Shown here: positions 8,302 through 14,863 of the stretch, one piece after another | Position numbering within the stretch: the first letter of the stretch is position 1 | Layout of the letters: every line of letters starts with the position of its first letter | NCBI RefSeq assembly: GCF_949287625.1 | Contig: NZ_CASEGO010000053.1 | Span: 1-17,218, forward strand | DNA from: an uncultured Brachyspira sp. | GTDB taxonomy: Bacteria > Spirochaetota > Brachyspiria > Brachyspirales > Brachyspiraceae | DNA length: 17,218 nt | Direction of reading: 5' to 3' | Program-made: the position numbers and the translations under genes | The notes under the pieces: generated by a model | Database searches by the model: none | Told to the model about the DNA's origin: nothing | Seen by the model: only the letters and a program-made list of their open reading frames with translations

Positions 8302-8988
8302 TTATCTGCTTATTAAATACGCCCCTATTTGAAAGCCTATATCAAATGCAGCTATTGATTCTTTGTTTATAGATATATTTTTTAAAAGTCCGTTTTTATC
8401 TATATTGATAGGGAAGTCATAATTAGCATACACTCCTAAAGACATCATGAATTTTCCTTTTGTTTTTATTAAAAAGTCAAGAGAAACTTTAACATAAGGT
8501 ATATAAAAAGTTTCAAATGAGTCTTTTATATCTCCAAAATCTAAATTGTATCTATTGTAGCTGTATTCATCGCCTTCTTTAGAATATTTTAAAGATAATG
8601 GAATTTTTATGCCTCCTCCAACACCTATGGATACAAATCCAATATTAAGTCTTGGAAATAATCCGAATGATATACTGTTGAAATCATAATTTTCTAAAAG
8701 TCTTCCGCCATTTACATTATATTTTAATTCATATTTATCTTTATTGTATCCTATATCGAGAAGTAATGCTGTAGACAAAAAATCATCATATCCCCAAAAT
8801 ACACCTGGCTGAAATGAAAAAGATGTTTCAAAATCTCTAAAGTCAGTTGTAAATACTTTGCTTCTGTCAGTTGTAGCACTGCTTGCACCGAAACGCCCTA
8901 CAAAACCTGCAACAAAATCGGCAGCGTAAATATTATTTAATGGTACTAAAAATGTAATACTCAACAAAAAAACTATTAATTTTTTCAT
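8302..8988 (-). CDS. Predicted outer-membrane beta-barrel-like protein (paralogue B)
   Basis: The product (228 residues from the ATG at 8988) starts with a clear signal peptide, MKKLIVFLLSITFLVPLNNIYA, cut near A22. The rest is Gly/Tyr/Phe-rich with alternating hydrophobic strands (for example FVSIGVGGGIKIPLSLKY and FDIGFQIGAYL), as in small outer-membrane barrels. It is clearly paralogous to the gene just upstream, sharing GVYANYDFP, ENY-F and IPY-KVS-DF. A longer reading would begin at a TTG at 9003, but AGGAGG sits 6 bases before the ATG, and that ATG places the signal peptide at the exact start. The function is unknown. It is cotranscribed with its neighbour and followed by a strong terminator. 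Confidence 0.8.
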   Translation of the reverse strand: MKKLIVFLLSITFLVPLNNIYAADFVAGFVGRFGASSATTDRSKVFTTDFRDFETSFSFQPGVFWGYDDFLSTALLLDIGYNKDKYELKYNVNGGRLLENYDFNSISFGLFPRLNIGFVSIGVGGGIKIPLSLKYSKEGDEYSYNRYNLDFGDIKDSFETFYIPYVKVSLDFLIKTKGKFMMSLGVYANYDFPINIDKNGLLKNISINKESIAAFDIGFQIGAYLISR

Positions 8989-8994
8989 AAAAAC

Positions 8995-9000
8995 CCTCCT
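8995..9000 (-). promoter_or_regulatory. Perfect ribosome binding site fixing the start at 8988
   Basis: On the minus strand the upstream gene's stop runs into the site as TGAGGAGG, then GTTTTT and ATG. AGGAGG is the full anti-16S complement. The overlap of stop and ribosome site implies translational coupling of the two paralogues and argues against the TTG start at 9003. Confidence 0.8.
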
Positions 9001-9707
9001 CAATAATAATAGTCTCTATTTAGATTTATATTTAAATAATAACCAAATTGAAGTCCTATATCAAAAGCACTTATAGAATCCTTATTTATTATTGTATCAT
9101 TTATATAGTTATTATATTGAAAATAAAGAGGAAAATCATAATTTGCATATACGCCTACTAATAAATAATTAAATATAGTAAAGTCAATAGATACTTTTAT
9201 ATATGGTATTACAGCTCTTTCAAATATATCGTTTAAATCTCCGAATCTAAATCCATAACGTCTGTATTTATTATATGATTCTAATTTGTAAGAAGCATAA
9301 ACAGGTATTTTAACTCCTCCTCCCGCTCCTAATGATATGAAGCTGAAATTAAATCTTCCATATCCTCCAATTAAAAAACTTTCAAATTGATAATTTTCTG
9401 TAGCTCTTTTACCTTCTATTGTATATTTAAAATCATAAGCATCATGACAGTATCCTAAATCCAAAAGTAGTGATAAAGACATAGATGATGAAAAATCTTT
9501 ATTAATACCTATTGAAAAAGAAAGTCCGCTGTCAAAATCTCTGAAACTTGACGGAAATATTTTTGATGAATTAGTATTTGCTCCGCTCATGCCAAATTGA
9601 CTCACAAGACCAATTGCCAAATTAAGAGCATTTAAATTATAGGTAAATGCTAATAGTACGAAAAAACTTGCAAAAAGCAGACTTTTTCTCAAAATATAAA
9701 CCCCCAT
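9000..9707 (-). CDS. Predicted outer-membrane beta-barrel-like protein (paralogue A)
   Basis: This product is up to 235 residues. An N-terminal signal peptide (LRKSLLFASFFVLLAFTYNLNA) is followed by repeated amphipathic strands rich in Gly, Tyr and Phe. It is paralogous along its whole length to the next gene, for example FSFISLGAGGGVKIP against IGFVSIGVGGGIKIP. It ends with an extra NINLNRDYYY after the shared barrel end. The start is uncertain: the ATG at 9707 has little ribosome site. A TTG at 9692 is preceded at 6 bases by GGGGG, and it would place the signal peptide at the very N-terminus. An excellent promoter lies immediately upstream. A tandem duplication of an envelope protein is the simplest reading; the function is not known. 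Confidence 0.78.
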   Translation of the reverse strand: MGVYILRKSLLFASFFVLLAFTYNLNALNLAIGLVSQFGMSGANTNSSKIFPSSFRDFDSGLSFSIGINKDFSSSMSLSLLLDLGYCHDAYDFKYTIEGKRATENYQFESFLIGGYGRFNFSFISLGAGGGVKIPVYASYKLESYNKYRRYGFRFGDLNDIFERAVIPYIKVSIDFTIFNYLLVGVYANYDFPLYFQYNNYINDTIINKDSISAFDIGLQFGYYLNINLNRDYYY

Positions 9708-9728
9708 TTATAATTTGTACCTATGTAT

Positions 9729-9757
9729 AGTATACTACAAAAAATATATAAAGTCAA
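9729..9757 (-). promoter_or_regulatory. Promoter of the envelope-protein pair
   Basis: On the minus strand, TTGACT (9757-9752), a 17-base spacer and TATACT (9734-9729) form a near-consensus sigma-70 promoter. Its -35 overlaps the last codons of the upstream membrane-protein gene. Transcription would begin near 9722, about 15-30 bases before either possible start codon. Confidence 0.75.
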
Positions 9758-10914
9758 TTAAATAAAATTATAATAAAAAATATAATGTATATATAATTGT
9801 ATGTAAATATGAAATTTCTGTACTTTTTTATAATTGCAGCTATTATATTATGTATGTAATTAAAAGTTATTATAATATAAAAAACGCTAATAAGTGTATC
9901 TGAAAATACTGATGTATAATTTTTAAAGCAAAATATAGAAAATATTATACCAACAGCATTTGATATTATATATATAATTCGGGTAATCAGTCTGCATTCT
10001 TTATCTATCCTAAATAAAAACATGTTTATTATAAATAATGCTTGGAATATAATACAGGCATATAATAAAATATTATAATGATTAAATAAATTGTATTTAA
10101 AAGTTATAATTAATGATATTAAAGCAGCACTTACAAATAAGGATAAAGTCCTAGAAATATTTATTGATAATTTTGTGTTAGGCATTTTATTATATAATAT
10201 AAAAGAGAAATATATTACCGAAGTTGTAATCAAAGTAAATATAGAAAGAAGTATTTTTAGATTTATTAAGTTGTTTTTTAATAGATATTTTATAAGTATT
10301 TTTATATCTATTTTGCCATTAAAATATAGTAAAGCAAATACAGTTCCTATTATTAGAAACATAATAAAAAATATAAGAAAACTCCATATAAGAATCTCGG
10401 CTATCATAGTATAGAAATCGTATAAATTATTAAGTTTTTTTATATCATATTTTATATATGACAAAGCGGATATAAACAGTATAATAAAGTTTGCTGCTGT
10501 TATATGAACTATAAGATTTATAATTGATTTTGTATTCTCTAAAGGATTTAATAATACTTCATATTTTAAATTATATAAATAAATAGCTGTTAAAAATATA
10601 AGTATAAATGATATTAATATAGATTTAACATTAATAGGATTTAGTACAAAAAGAAATGTAAATATAAAAAAAGTTAATGGAATTAAAAAAGAGAAAAATA
10701 TTTTTATGTAAAATATAAAATTCTCACTTAAAACAGTTTCTAGTAATTCTAAATTTGTATCAGAGTTGATTTTTGGAATATTGATGCTGAATATAGAAAT
10801 AACATATATAGAAGATATTAATAGTATAAAGCTAATGCCTATAACTATATTAAAGTTTCTTATTATATTTTTATAAGCATTAGTATTTATGTTATTTTTA
10901 TCAATGTTTTCCAC
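9754..10914 (-). CDS. Multi-pass membrane protein, family not recognised
   Basis: This 386-residue protein is extremely rich in Ile, Phe, Leu, Asn and Tyr, with about ten or eleven hydrophobic stretches. The first spans about residues 24-46, others follow near 70-90, 95-113, 130-150, 170-195, 215-240, 255-275, 280-300 and 310-330, and the last ends at the C-terminus. No charged catalytic motif is evident. The start codon is GTG, with AAGG about ten bases ahead. It lies 52 bp after the binding-protein gene and may share the nadD transcript. I cannot assign a function. It could be a permease for the neighbouring binding protein, but it shows no recognisable ABC-permease EAA loop. Confidence 0.65.
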   Translation of the reverse strand: MENIDKNNINTNAYKNIIRNFNIVIGISFILLISSIYVISIFSINIPKINSDTNLELLETVLSENFIFYIKIFFSFLIPLTFFIFTFLFVLNPINVKSILISFILIFLTAIYLYNLKYEVLLNPLENTKSIINLIVHITAANFIILFISALSYIKYDIKKLNNLYDFYTMIAEILIWSFLIFFIMFLIIGTVFALLYFNGKIDIKILIKYLLKNNLINLKILLSIFTLITTSVIYFSFILYNKMPNTKLSINISRTLSLFVSAALISLIITFKYNLFNHYNILLYACIIFQALFIINMFLFRIDKECRLITRIIYIISNAVGIIFSIFCFKNYTSVFSDTLISVFYIIITFNYIHNIIAAIIKKYRNFIFTYNYIYIIFFIIILFN

Positions 10915-10966
10915 TTTATTAAAGCCTTATAGATTATTTTTGTATTTGATGTTTTTATATTATTTT

Positions 10967-11866
10967 TTATTTTTCTATATAATAAAAATTATCATTAGGT
11001 ATTTTGCCGCCTATTAATTTCTTATCAAAGTTATACAAAAAATTATAATAGCTATTTAAAGCGAATTTCATTTTTTCTCCTTCATAAAAAACTAGTCCCA
11101 TTCTGTTTAATCCGTAATATGCCGCTTCAGCATTTATTATCATATTTCTTTCTTTTATAAGGTTTTTCATTTCTTCTTTATTGTTTATAATATAATCAGT
11201 AGATTTTTTATATTCATTTAATATTTCTTTTAAAAGCATTTTATTATGATTTATAAAATAATTTTTTGCTATAAGTACAGCCACAGGGTAATTATCAATA
11301 TATTTTGACATTTCAACAACTATATGCACATCCTTATTTTCAAGCATTGCTGATGATAAAAAAGGCTCTGGAAGTATGGCTATATCAGCATTTTTTGATG
11401 CTACTGCTTTTGATAAATCAGGATTGCTTAAAGAATAATTAATATTAACATTTGGAATTTGCTCTTTTGAAATTAAGTACTGAAGCATTAAATCAGGTGC
11501 AGCTAATTTAGTACCGCAGTATACGGTATTATTTTTTATATCATTTATAGTTTGTATTTTATTATTTGCAGATACTATAAAGAGTTTTGTTTCAGATATT
11601 ACAGCTATGACTTTATAATCTAATTGTCTGTTAAAAATTATGGCAGCCATATTAGCTGGTATTGCCGCTATATCAGCTTCTCCTTTAACTATCAATGAAA
11701 GCATATTATTTGGGGCATTTACAGTATTTATAGTTATTTTATTATAGTCCTTCATCATTTTTAAACCGCCTATTCCAGTAGGTCCGTTAAGAAGATACAT
11801 TTTTTGAGAGTAAAGACTGTTTATAAAAATAAAAAGTATTATTAGTATTAATTTAAAATTTTTCAT
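10967..11866 (-). CDS. NMT1/THI5-like ABC transporter substrate-binding protein
   Basis: This 299-residue protein has an N-terminal signal peptide (MKNFKLILIILFIFINSLYS). No lipobox Cys is seen, so it should be a soluble periplasmic protein. The body fits the NMT1/THI5 and taurine/nitrate/sulfonate binding family: an early GPTGIGGLKMM loop, PNNMLSLIVKGEADIAAIPANMA (about 52-74), a TINDIKNNTVYCGTKLAAPD segment near 107-126, then ASKNADIAILPEPFLSSAM with the typical ADIAILPEP signature. The ligand cannot be told from sequence; family members bind thiamin precursors, sulfonates, nitrate or other small molecules. No ATPase or permease lies in the window. Ribosome site AGGA is 8-9 bases before the ATG, 28 bp after nadD, so it probably belongs to the nadD operon. 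Confidence 0.82.
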   Translation of the reverse strand: MKNFKLILIILFIFINSLYSQKMYLLNGPTGIGGLKMMKDYNKITINTVNAPNNMLSLIVKGEADIAAIPANMAAIIFNRQLDYKVIAVISETKLFIVSANNKIQTINDIKNNTVYCGTKLAAPDLMLQYLISKEQIPNVNINYSLSNPDLSKAVASKNADIAILPEPFLSSAMLENKDVHIVVEMSKYIDNYPVAVLIAKNYFINHNKMLLKEILNEYKKSTDYIINNKEEMKNLIKERNMIINAEAAYYGLNRMGLVFYEGEKMKFALNSYYNFLYNFDKKLIGGKIPNDNFYYIEK

Positions 11867-11894
11867 ATTATTTTCCTATATCTTATTATCTAAT

Positions 11895-12476
11895 TTATAA
11901 ATACAATTTTTTTGATACTATATAATCATAAACTTTTTCTGCTACAAAATATCTAAATCCTTTTTTTTCTTTTATTCTATCTCTGATGAGACTTGAGGAT
12001 ATATCTATACGCGGAGCCATTATTACTTTGATATTATATTTATCAATATGTTCTTTATATAGATTTTTATCGTCTTCTCGGTTTACAACAGTTATATCAG
12101 ATATTTCAGAAATTTTTTGAGGCTCTCTCCATTTATCAAAATCTCTTACAAGATCAGCCCCTATTATAAGACCGATTTTTCCTTCAATATCATAATTTTT
12201 ATATATATAATTCAATGTGTTTATAGTATATGAAACTCCTTCATTATTAAGCTCATATTCATCTAATAAAAATCTTTCATCATCTTCTATAGAAAGTTTA
12301 AGCATATTTAGCCTGTCATTATTTGATACTTTTCCGCTTATGCTTTTATGCGGAGGAATTTTTGCTGGTATAAAAATTACTTTATCATAATTGCAGTTAG
12401 TTATAACAGTATCAGCTAGTATTAAATGTCCAATATGAGGAGGGTCAAAAGTTCCTCCAAGAATAGCAATTTTCAT
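11895..12476 (-). CDS. nadD: Nicotinate-nucleotide adenylyltransferase
   Basis: NadD joins nicotinate mononucleotide and ATP to give deamido-NAD, the common step of de novo and salvage NAD synthesis in the cytoplasm. The nucleotidyltransferase motif GGTFDPPHIGHL is at 7-18 (H14-x-G-H17). PAKIPPHK follows at 38-44 and the second adenylyl-binding motif DISSSLIRDRI at 158-168. WREP at 116-119 is typical of the family. At 193 residues it is of normal length. It is the first gene of the group running down to the membrane protein, with a plausible promoter but a poor ribosome site upstream. Confidence 0.96.
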   Translation of the reverse strand: MKIAILGGTFDPPHIGHLILADTVITNCNYDKVIFIPAKIPPHKSISGKVSNNDRLNMLKLSIEDDERFLLDEYELNNEGVSYTINTLNYIYKNYDIEGKIGLIIGADLVRDFDKWREPQKISEISDITVVNREDDKNLYKEHIDKYNIKVIMAPRIDISSSLIRDRIKEKKGFRYFVAEKVYDYIVSKKLYL

Positions 12477-12506
12477 AATATATAAAACCTAGAATTTTTT
12501 TGACTT

Positions 12507-12535
12507 ATTTTAATATTTAGAGAAATAATTTGCAA
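12507..12535 (-). promoter_or_regulatory. Possible nadD promoter
   Basis: On the minus strand, TTGCAA (12535-12530), a 17-base spacer and TAAAAT (12512-12507) resemble a sigma-70 promoter. The -10 matches at five of six bases and the -35 at four. In such AT-rich DNA this could arise by chance. Confidence 0.4.
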
Positions 12536-12974
12536 TAATATTATATAAAAAAGCATACAGTTTTAAAAAATATATTATTTTGCAGTAATTAGTTAAAATA
12601 TCTATTGTTTTTACAAATATTATAATATTAAAAACTTAATTATATTTTTATATATAAATGTTTTGAGATTATTAAGAGTTTGCTTATTTCTTGTCAAATG
12701 TGTATATATAAAAATATATATTATATTTTCACTTAATATTTGTTATTTTGTAAAAAATATACAAATAAAATTATTGTGAAAAAAACAACAAAATAAAATT
12801 GTTTACGTATAATAAAAAATATAATTTTAGTATTTGTTCTAATAAAGTTTCTGTAAATAGTATTTTTTGTGTTCTTTTTATTTTTATTTATGATGTTAAA
12901 GTACTATTATTAACAGTAATTTTATTTTATTGAACCATAAAGTAAATTTAATAATAAAATAAATAAAAAAAAAA
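12536..12974. other. AT-rich intergenic region without recognisable gene
   Basis: About 440 bp between divergent nadD and the tRNA-Sec gene. Stops occur densely in all frames and composition is almost pure A/T. The only structure I see is a weak inverted pair, AAACAA/TTGTTT, near 12783-12804. Nothing else here can be supported. Confidence 0.6.
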
Positions 12975-13003
12975 TTGACATAAAATAAAAAATGATATAT
13001 TAT
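12975..13003 (+). promoter_or_regulatory. tRNA-Sec / sel operon promoter
   Basis: TTGACA (12975-12980) is a perfect -35. After a 17-base spacer comes TATTAT (12998-13003). The expected start, near 13010, is only a few bases before the mature tRNA end, as usual for tRNA genes. No terminator separates the tRNA from selA, so this promoter may drive the whole locus. Confidence 0.75.
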
Positions 13004-13013
13004 TACATTGCTT

Positions 13014-13102
13014 GGAGGTAGATGAGGCCCGGTGGTCTCCGCGCTCTTCAAAAGCGTTGGACGCTATAGCAGCGTTGGCAGGTTCAACTCCTGCCTCTTC
13101 CG
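13014..13102 (+). tRNA. selC: tRNA-Sec (anticodon UCA)
   Basis: The 89-base gene folds as a bacterial selenocysteine tRNA. It has a six-pair D stem (GAGGCC/GGTCTC) with the four-base loop CGGT. The five-pair anticodon stem carries loop CTTCAAA with TCA at 13048-13050. The long variable arm is ACGCT/AGCGT, and the T stem GCAGG/CCTGC carries loop TTCAACT. The discriminator is G13102. CCA is not encoded. The acceptor stem has eight bases on the 5' side (13014-13021) but seven on the 3' side (13095-13101); the best pairing leaves T13019 bulged and includes a G-T pair. SelA converts its seryl form to selenocysteinyl and SelB delivers it at UGA codons; both genes follow. Confidence 0.95.
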
Positions 13103-13217
13103 ATAAATAGGCAATTGTAAAAAGTATAGTATGATTAAATTACTACTAATAATGAAAAATAGTCTCTTATCTTGAAGTATATTTTATTTTTTAATATTAA
13201 AAAGAGAGGGACTAATA

Positions 13218-14573
13218 ATGAACAATAAATTCAACTTAGTACAAACCAATACCGTATTAGAACATGATTCTATAAAACCATATTACGAAATTCTTTCACG
13301 TCCAATTATAGCAGATATTATACGCGATACTTTAGAGAAACTAAGAATAGAAATAAAAAATAATCCCAATTTTTCTCCTTCTAAAGATGATATAATAAAA
13401 CTTTGTGAGAAAAAAATAAAACAGAAATCTAATCTCCCAATAAAAAGAGTAATTAATGCTACAGGTACAATTATGCATACCAATTTGGGACGTTCTCCTA
13501 TAGATGCGGAAGTTTGGGATAAAGTTAAACCGTTAAATACATGCAGCAATAATCTTGAATATAACATTAATAATGAAGGCAGAGGAATAAGAGGTGAGTT
13601 TTTATATTCGCTTTTAGCAAAATTAACTGGTGCCGAAGATGCTTTAGTTGTTAATAATAATGCAGCAGCTGTATTTTTAATATTAAAAACTTTGGCTGCG
13701 GATAAAGAAGTTATAGTTTCAAGGGGAGAGCAGGTTCAGATAGGCGGAGGTTTTAGAATACCAGACATATTAAGAGAGGCTGGAGCTAAACTTGTAGAAA
13801 TAGGAACAACTAATATAGTAACTATAAAAGATTATGAAGAAGCTGTTACAGAAAATACTGCTATGATACTTAAAGTACATGCATCAAATTTCAAAATACG
13901 AGGATTTGTTAAGCATCCATCATTTAAAAAGATAAGAGACGCTATACCAAATAATATACCATTAGTTTATGATGAAGGTGCTGGAATATTTGATGAAAGT
14001 ATGAGTGAGGAAGAACATGTAAAATCAGCTTTAAGAAGCGGAGTTGATTTGGTATGTTTTTCAGGCGATAAAATGTTTTCAAGTGTGCAGGCAGGTATTA
14101 TAGTAGGCAAGAAAGAATATATAGAGAGAATATACAAACACCCTTTAATGAGGGCTTTCAGATGCGGAAAAACTGTACTTTCTATATTAGAAAAAAGCGT
14201 TATAAAAAGACTTAACAGCGAAACTCAGTTCAAAGGATATTGTGAAACCTTATTGTCAATCAAACCTGAAATCATAAAACAAAAAGCTTTAAAAATTATA
14301 GAAAATATTGAAGGCTTTGAAGTTATTGAAGAATTGGTTGAAACAGGCGGCGGAGCTATGGCTGATACTTTTTATCCGTCTTATGCTCTAAGTTTCAAGC
14401 CTAAGGACATAAAATCTGTCATAAAGTTTATGCATAATTTAGATGTGCCTATTATACCGAAAGTTAAGAAAGATTCGGTGCTTATATATGTTATAACCAT
14501 AAAAGATGAAGATATAGATTATCTAAGAGAGGTTTTAATAAAAATAAAGAATGCTAATTTTTTAGCAATGTAA
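13218..14573 (+). CDS. selA: L-seryl-tRNA(Sec) selenium transferase
   Basis: SelA is a PLP enzyme that turns Ser-tRNA(Sec) into Sec-tRNA(Sec) using selenophosphate, working as a large ring-shaped oligomer. The 451-residue product has the family's normal length. Diagnostic stretches are VINATGTIMHTNLGRSPI (78-95), VSRGEQVQIGGGFRIPDI (167-184) and the PLP-lysine loop CFSGDKMFSSVQAGIIVG with K285. The N-terminal helical part, involved in tRNA binding in the family, is present. GAGAGGG lies about 8 bases before the ATG. It starts 115 bp after the tRNA it serves; the gap holds only a weak candidate promoter (TTGAAG, 17 bases, TATTAA) just before it. SelD, which makes selenophosphate, is not in the window. 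Confidence 0.97.
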   Translation: MNNKFNLVQTNTVLEHDSIKPYYEILSRPIIADIIRDTLEKLRIEIKNNPNFSPSKDDIIKLCEKKIKQKSNLPIKRVINATGTIMHTNLGRSPIDAEVWDKVKPLNTCSNNLEYNINNEGRGIRGEFLYSLLAKLTGAEDALVVNNNAAAVFLILKTLAADKEVIVSRGEQVQIGGGFRIPDILREAGAKLVEIGTTNIVTIKDYEEAVTENTAMILKVHASNFKIRGFVKHPSFKKIRDAIPNNIPLVYDEGAGIFDESMSEEEHVKSALRSGVDLVCFSGDKMFSSVQAGIIVGKKEYIERIYKHPLMRAFRCGKTVLSILEKSVIKRLNSETQFKGYCETLLSIKPEIIKQKALKIIENIEGFEVIEELVETGGGAMADTFYPSYALSFKPKDIKSVIKFMHNLDVPIIPKVKKDSVLIYVITIKDEDIDYLREVLIKIKNANFLAM

Positions 14574-14633
14574 TATTGAATGTGAAAATATTATAAGAAT
14601 GAGTTTTTATCATAGCAATATAATGCTAAATAT

Positions 14634-14687
14634 AAAAATTGTGTGTAGTATATTTATTTACTATACAGTAAATAGTGAACAATTTTT
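14634..14687 (+). terminator. Nested hairpin with T-tract between selA and selB
   Basis: An inner perfect 8-bp stem, TATTTACT/AGTAAATA with loop ATAC (14655-14674), sits inside an outer pair, AAAAATTGT (14634-14642) and ACAATTTTT (14679-14687), ending in five T. It lies 60 bases after the selA stop. It could end or attenuate the selA transcript, partly uncoupling selB. The absence of G-C pairs makes its strength uncertain. Confidence 0.45.
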
Positions 14688-14691
14688 ATTA

Positions 14692-14827
14692 GCAGCAATA
14701 AAAAAATGAGCTGAGCCAGTCATACAATGGCACAGATGTGTGAATGAATTTATTTATTCACTCCCTTAAGGCGAGGCGAATGCAGCAATGAACAAGTGAG
14801 CCGAGCTTTTCAATACTTTAGTATTGA
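14692..14827 (+). repeat. Structured selA-selB spacer with 25-base direct repeat and hairpins
   Basis: A 25-base unit at 14692-14716 recurs at 14782-14806 with 21 matches; both copies start GCAGCAAT and end in GAGC-GAGC form. A shorter relative, AACAGCAATAATAGGAG (14837-14853), supplies the selB ribosome site. Two clean hairpins with TTTA loops lie at 14740-14761 (9 pairs, one G-T) and 14810-14827 (TCAATAC/GTATTGA). This patch is richer in G and C than the surrounding DNA and has no open frame. It may be a structured leader or small RNA, or a repeat insertion. Confidence 0.55.
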
Positions 14828-14863
14828 TGAATTTTTAACAGCAATAATAGGAGTTTTCATAGT

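Noticed and set aside
10091..10414. A 107-residue plus-strand frame opposite the multi-pass membrane gene
   Set aside because: It mirrors the Ile/Asn-rich antisense strand of a hydrophobic gene; no ribosome site or promoter supports it.
13283..13567. A 94-residue minus-strand frame within selA
   Set aside because: It is antisense to conserved SelA motifs and has no independent support.
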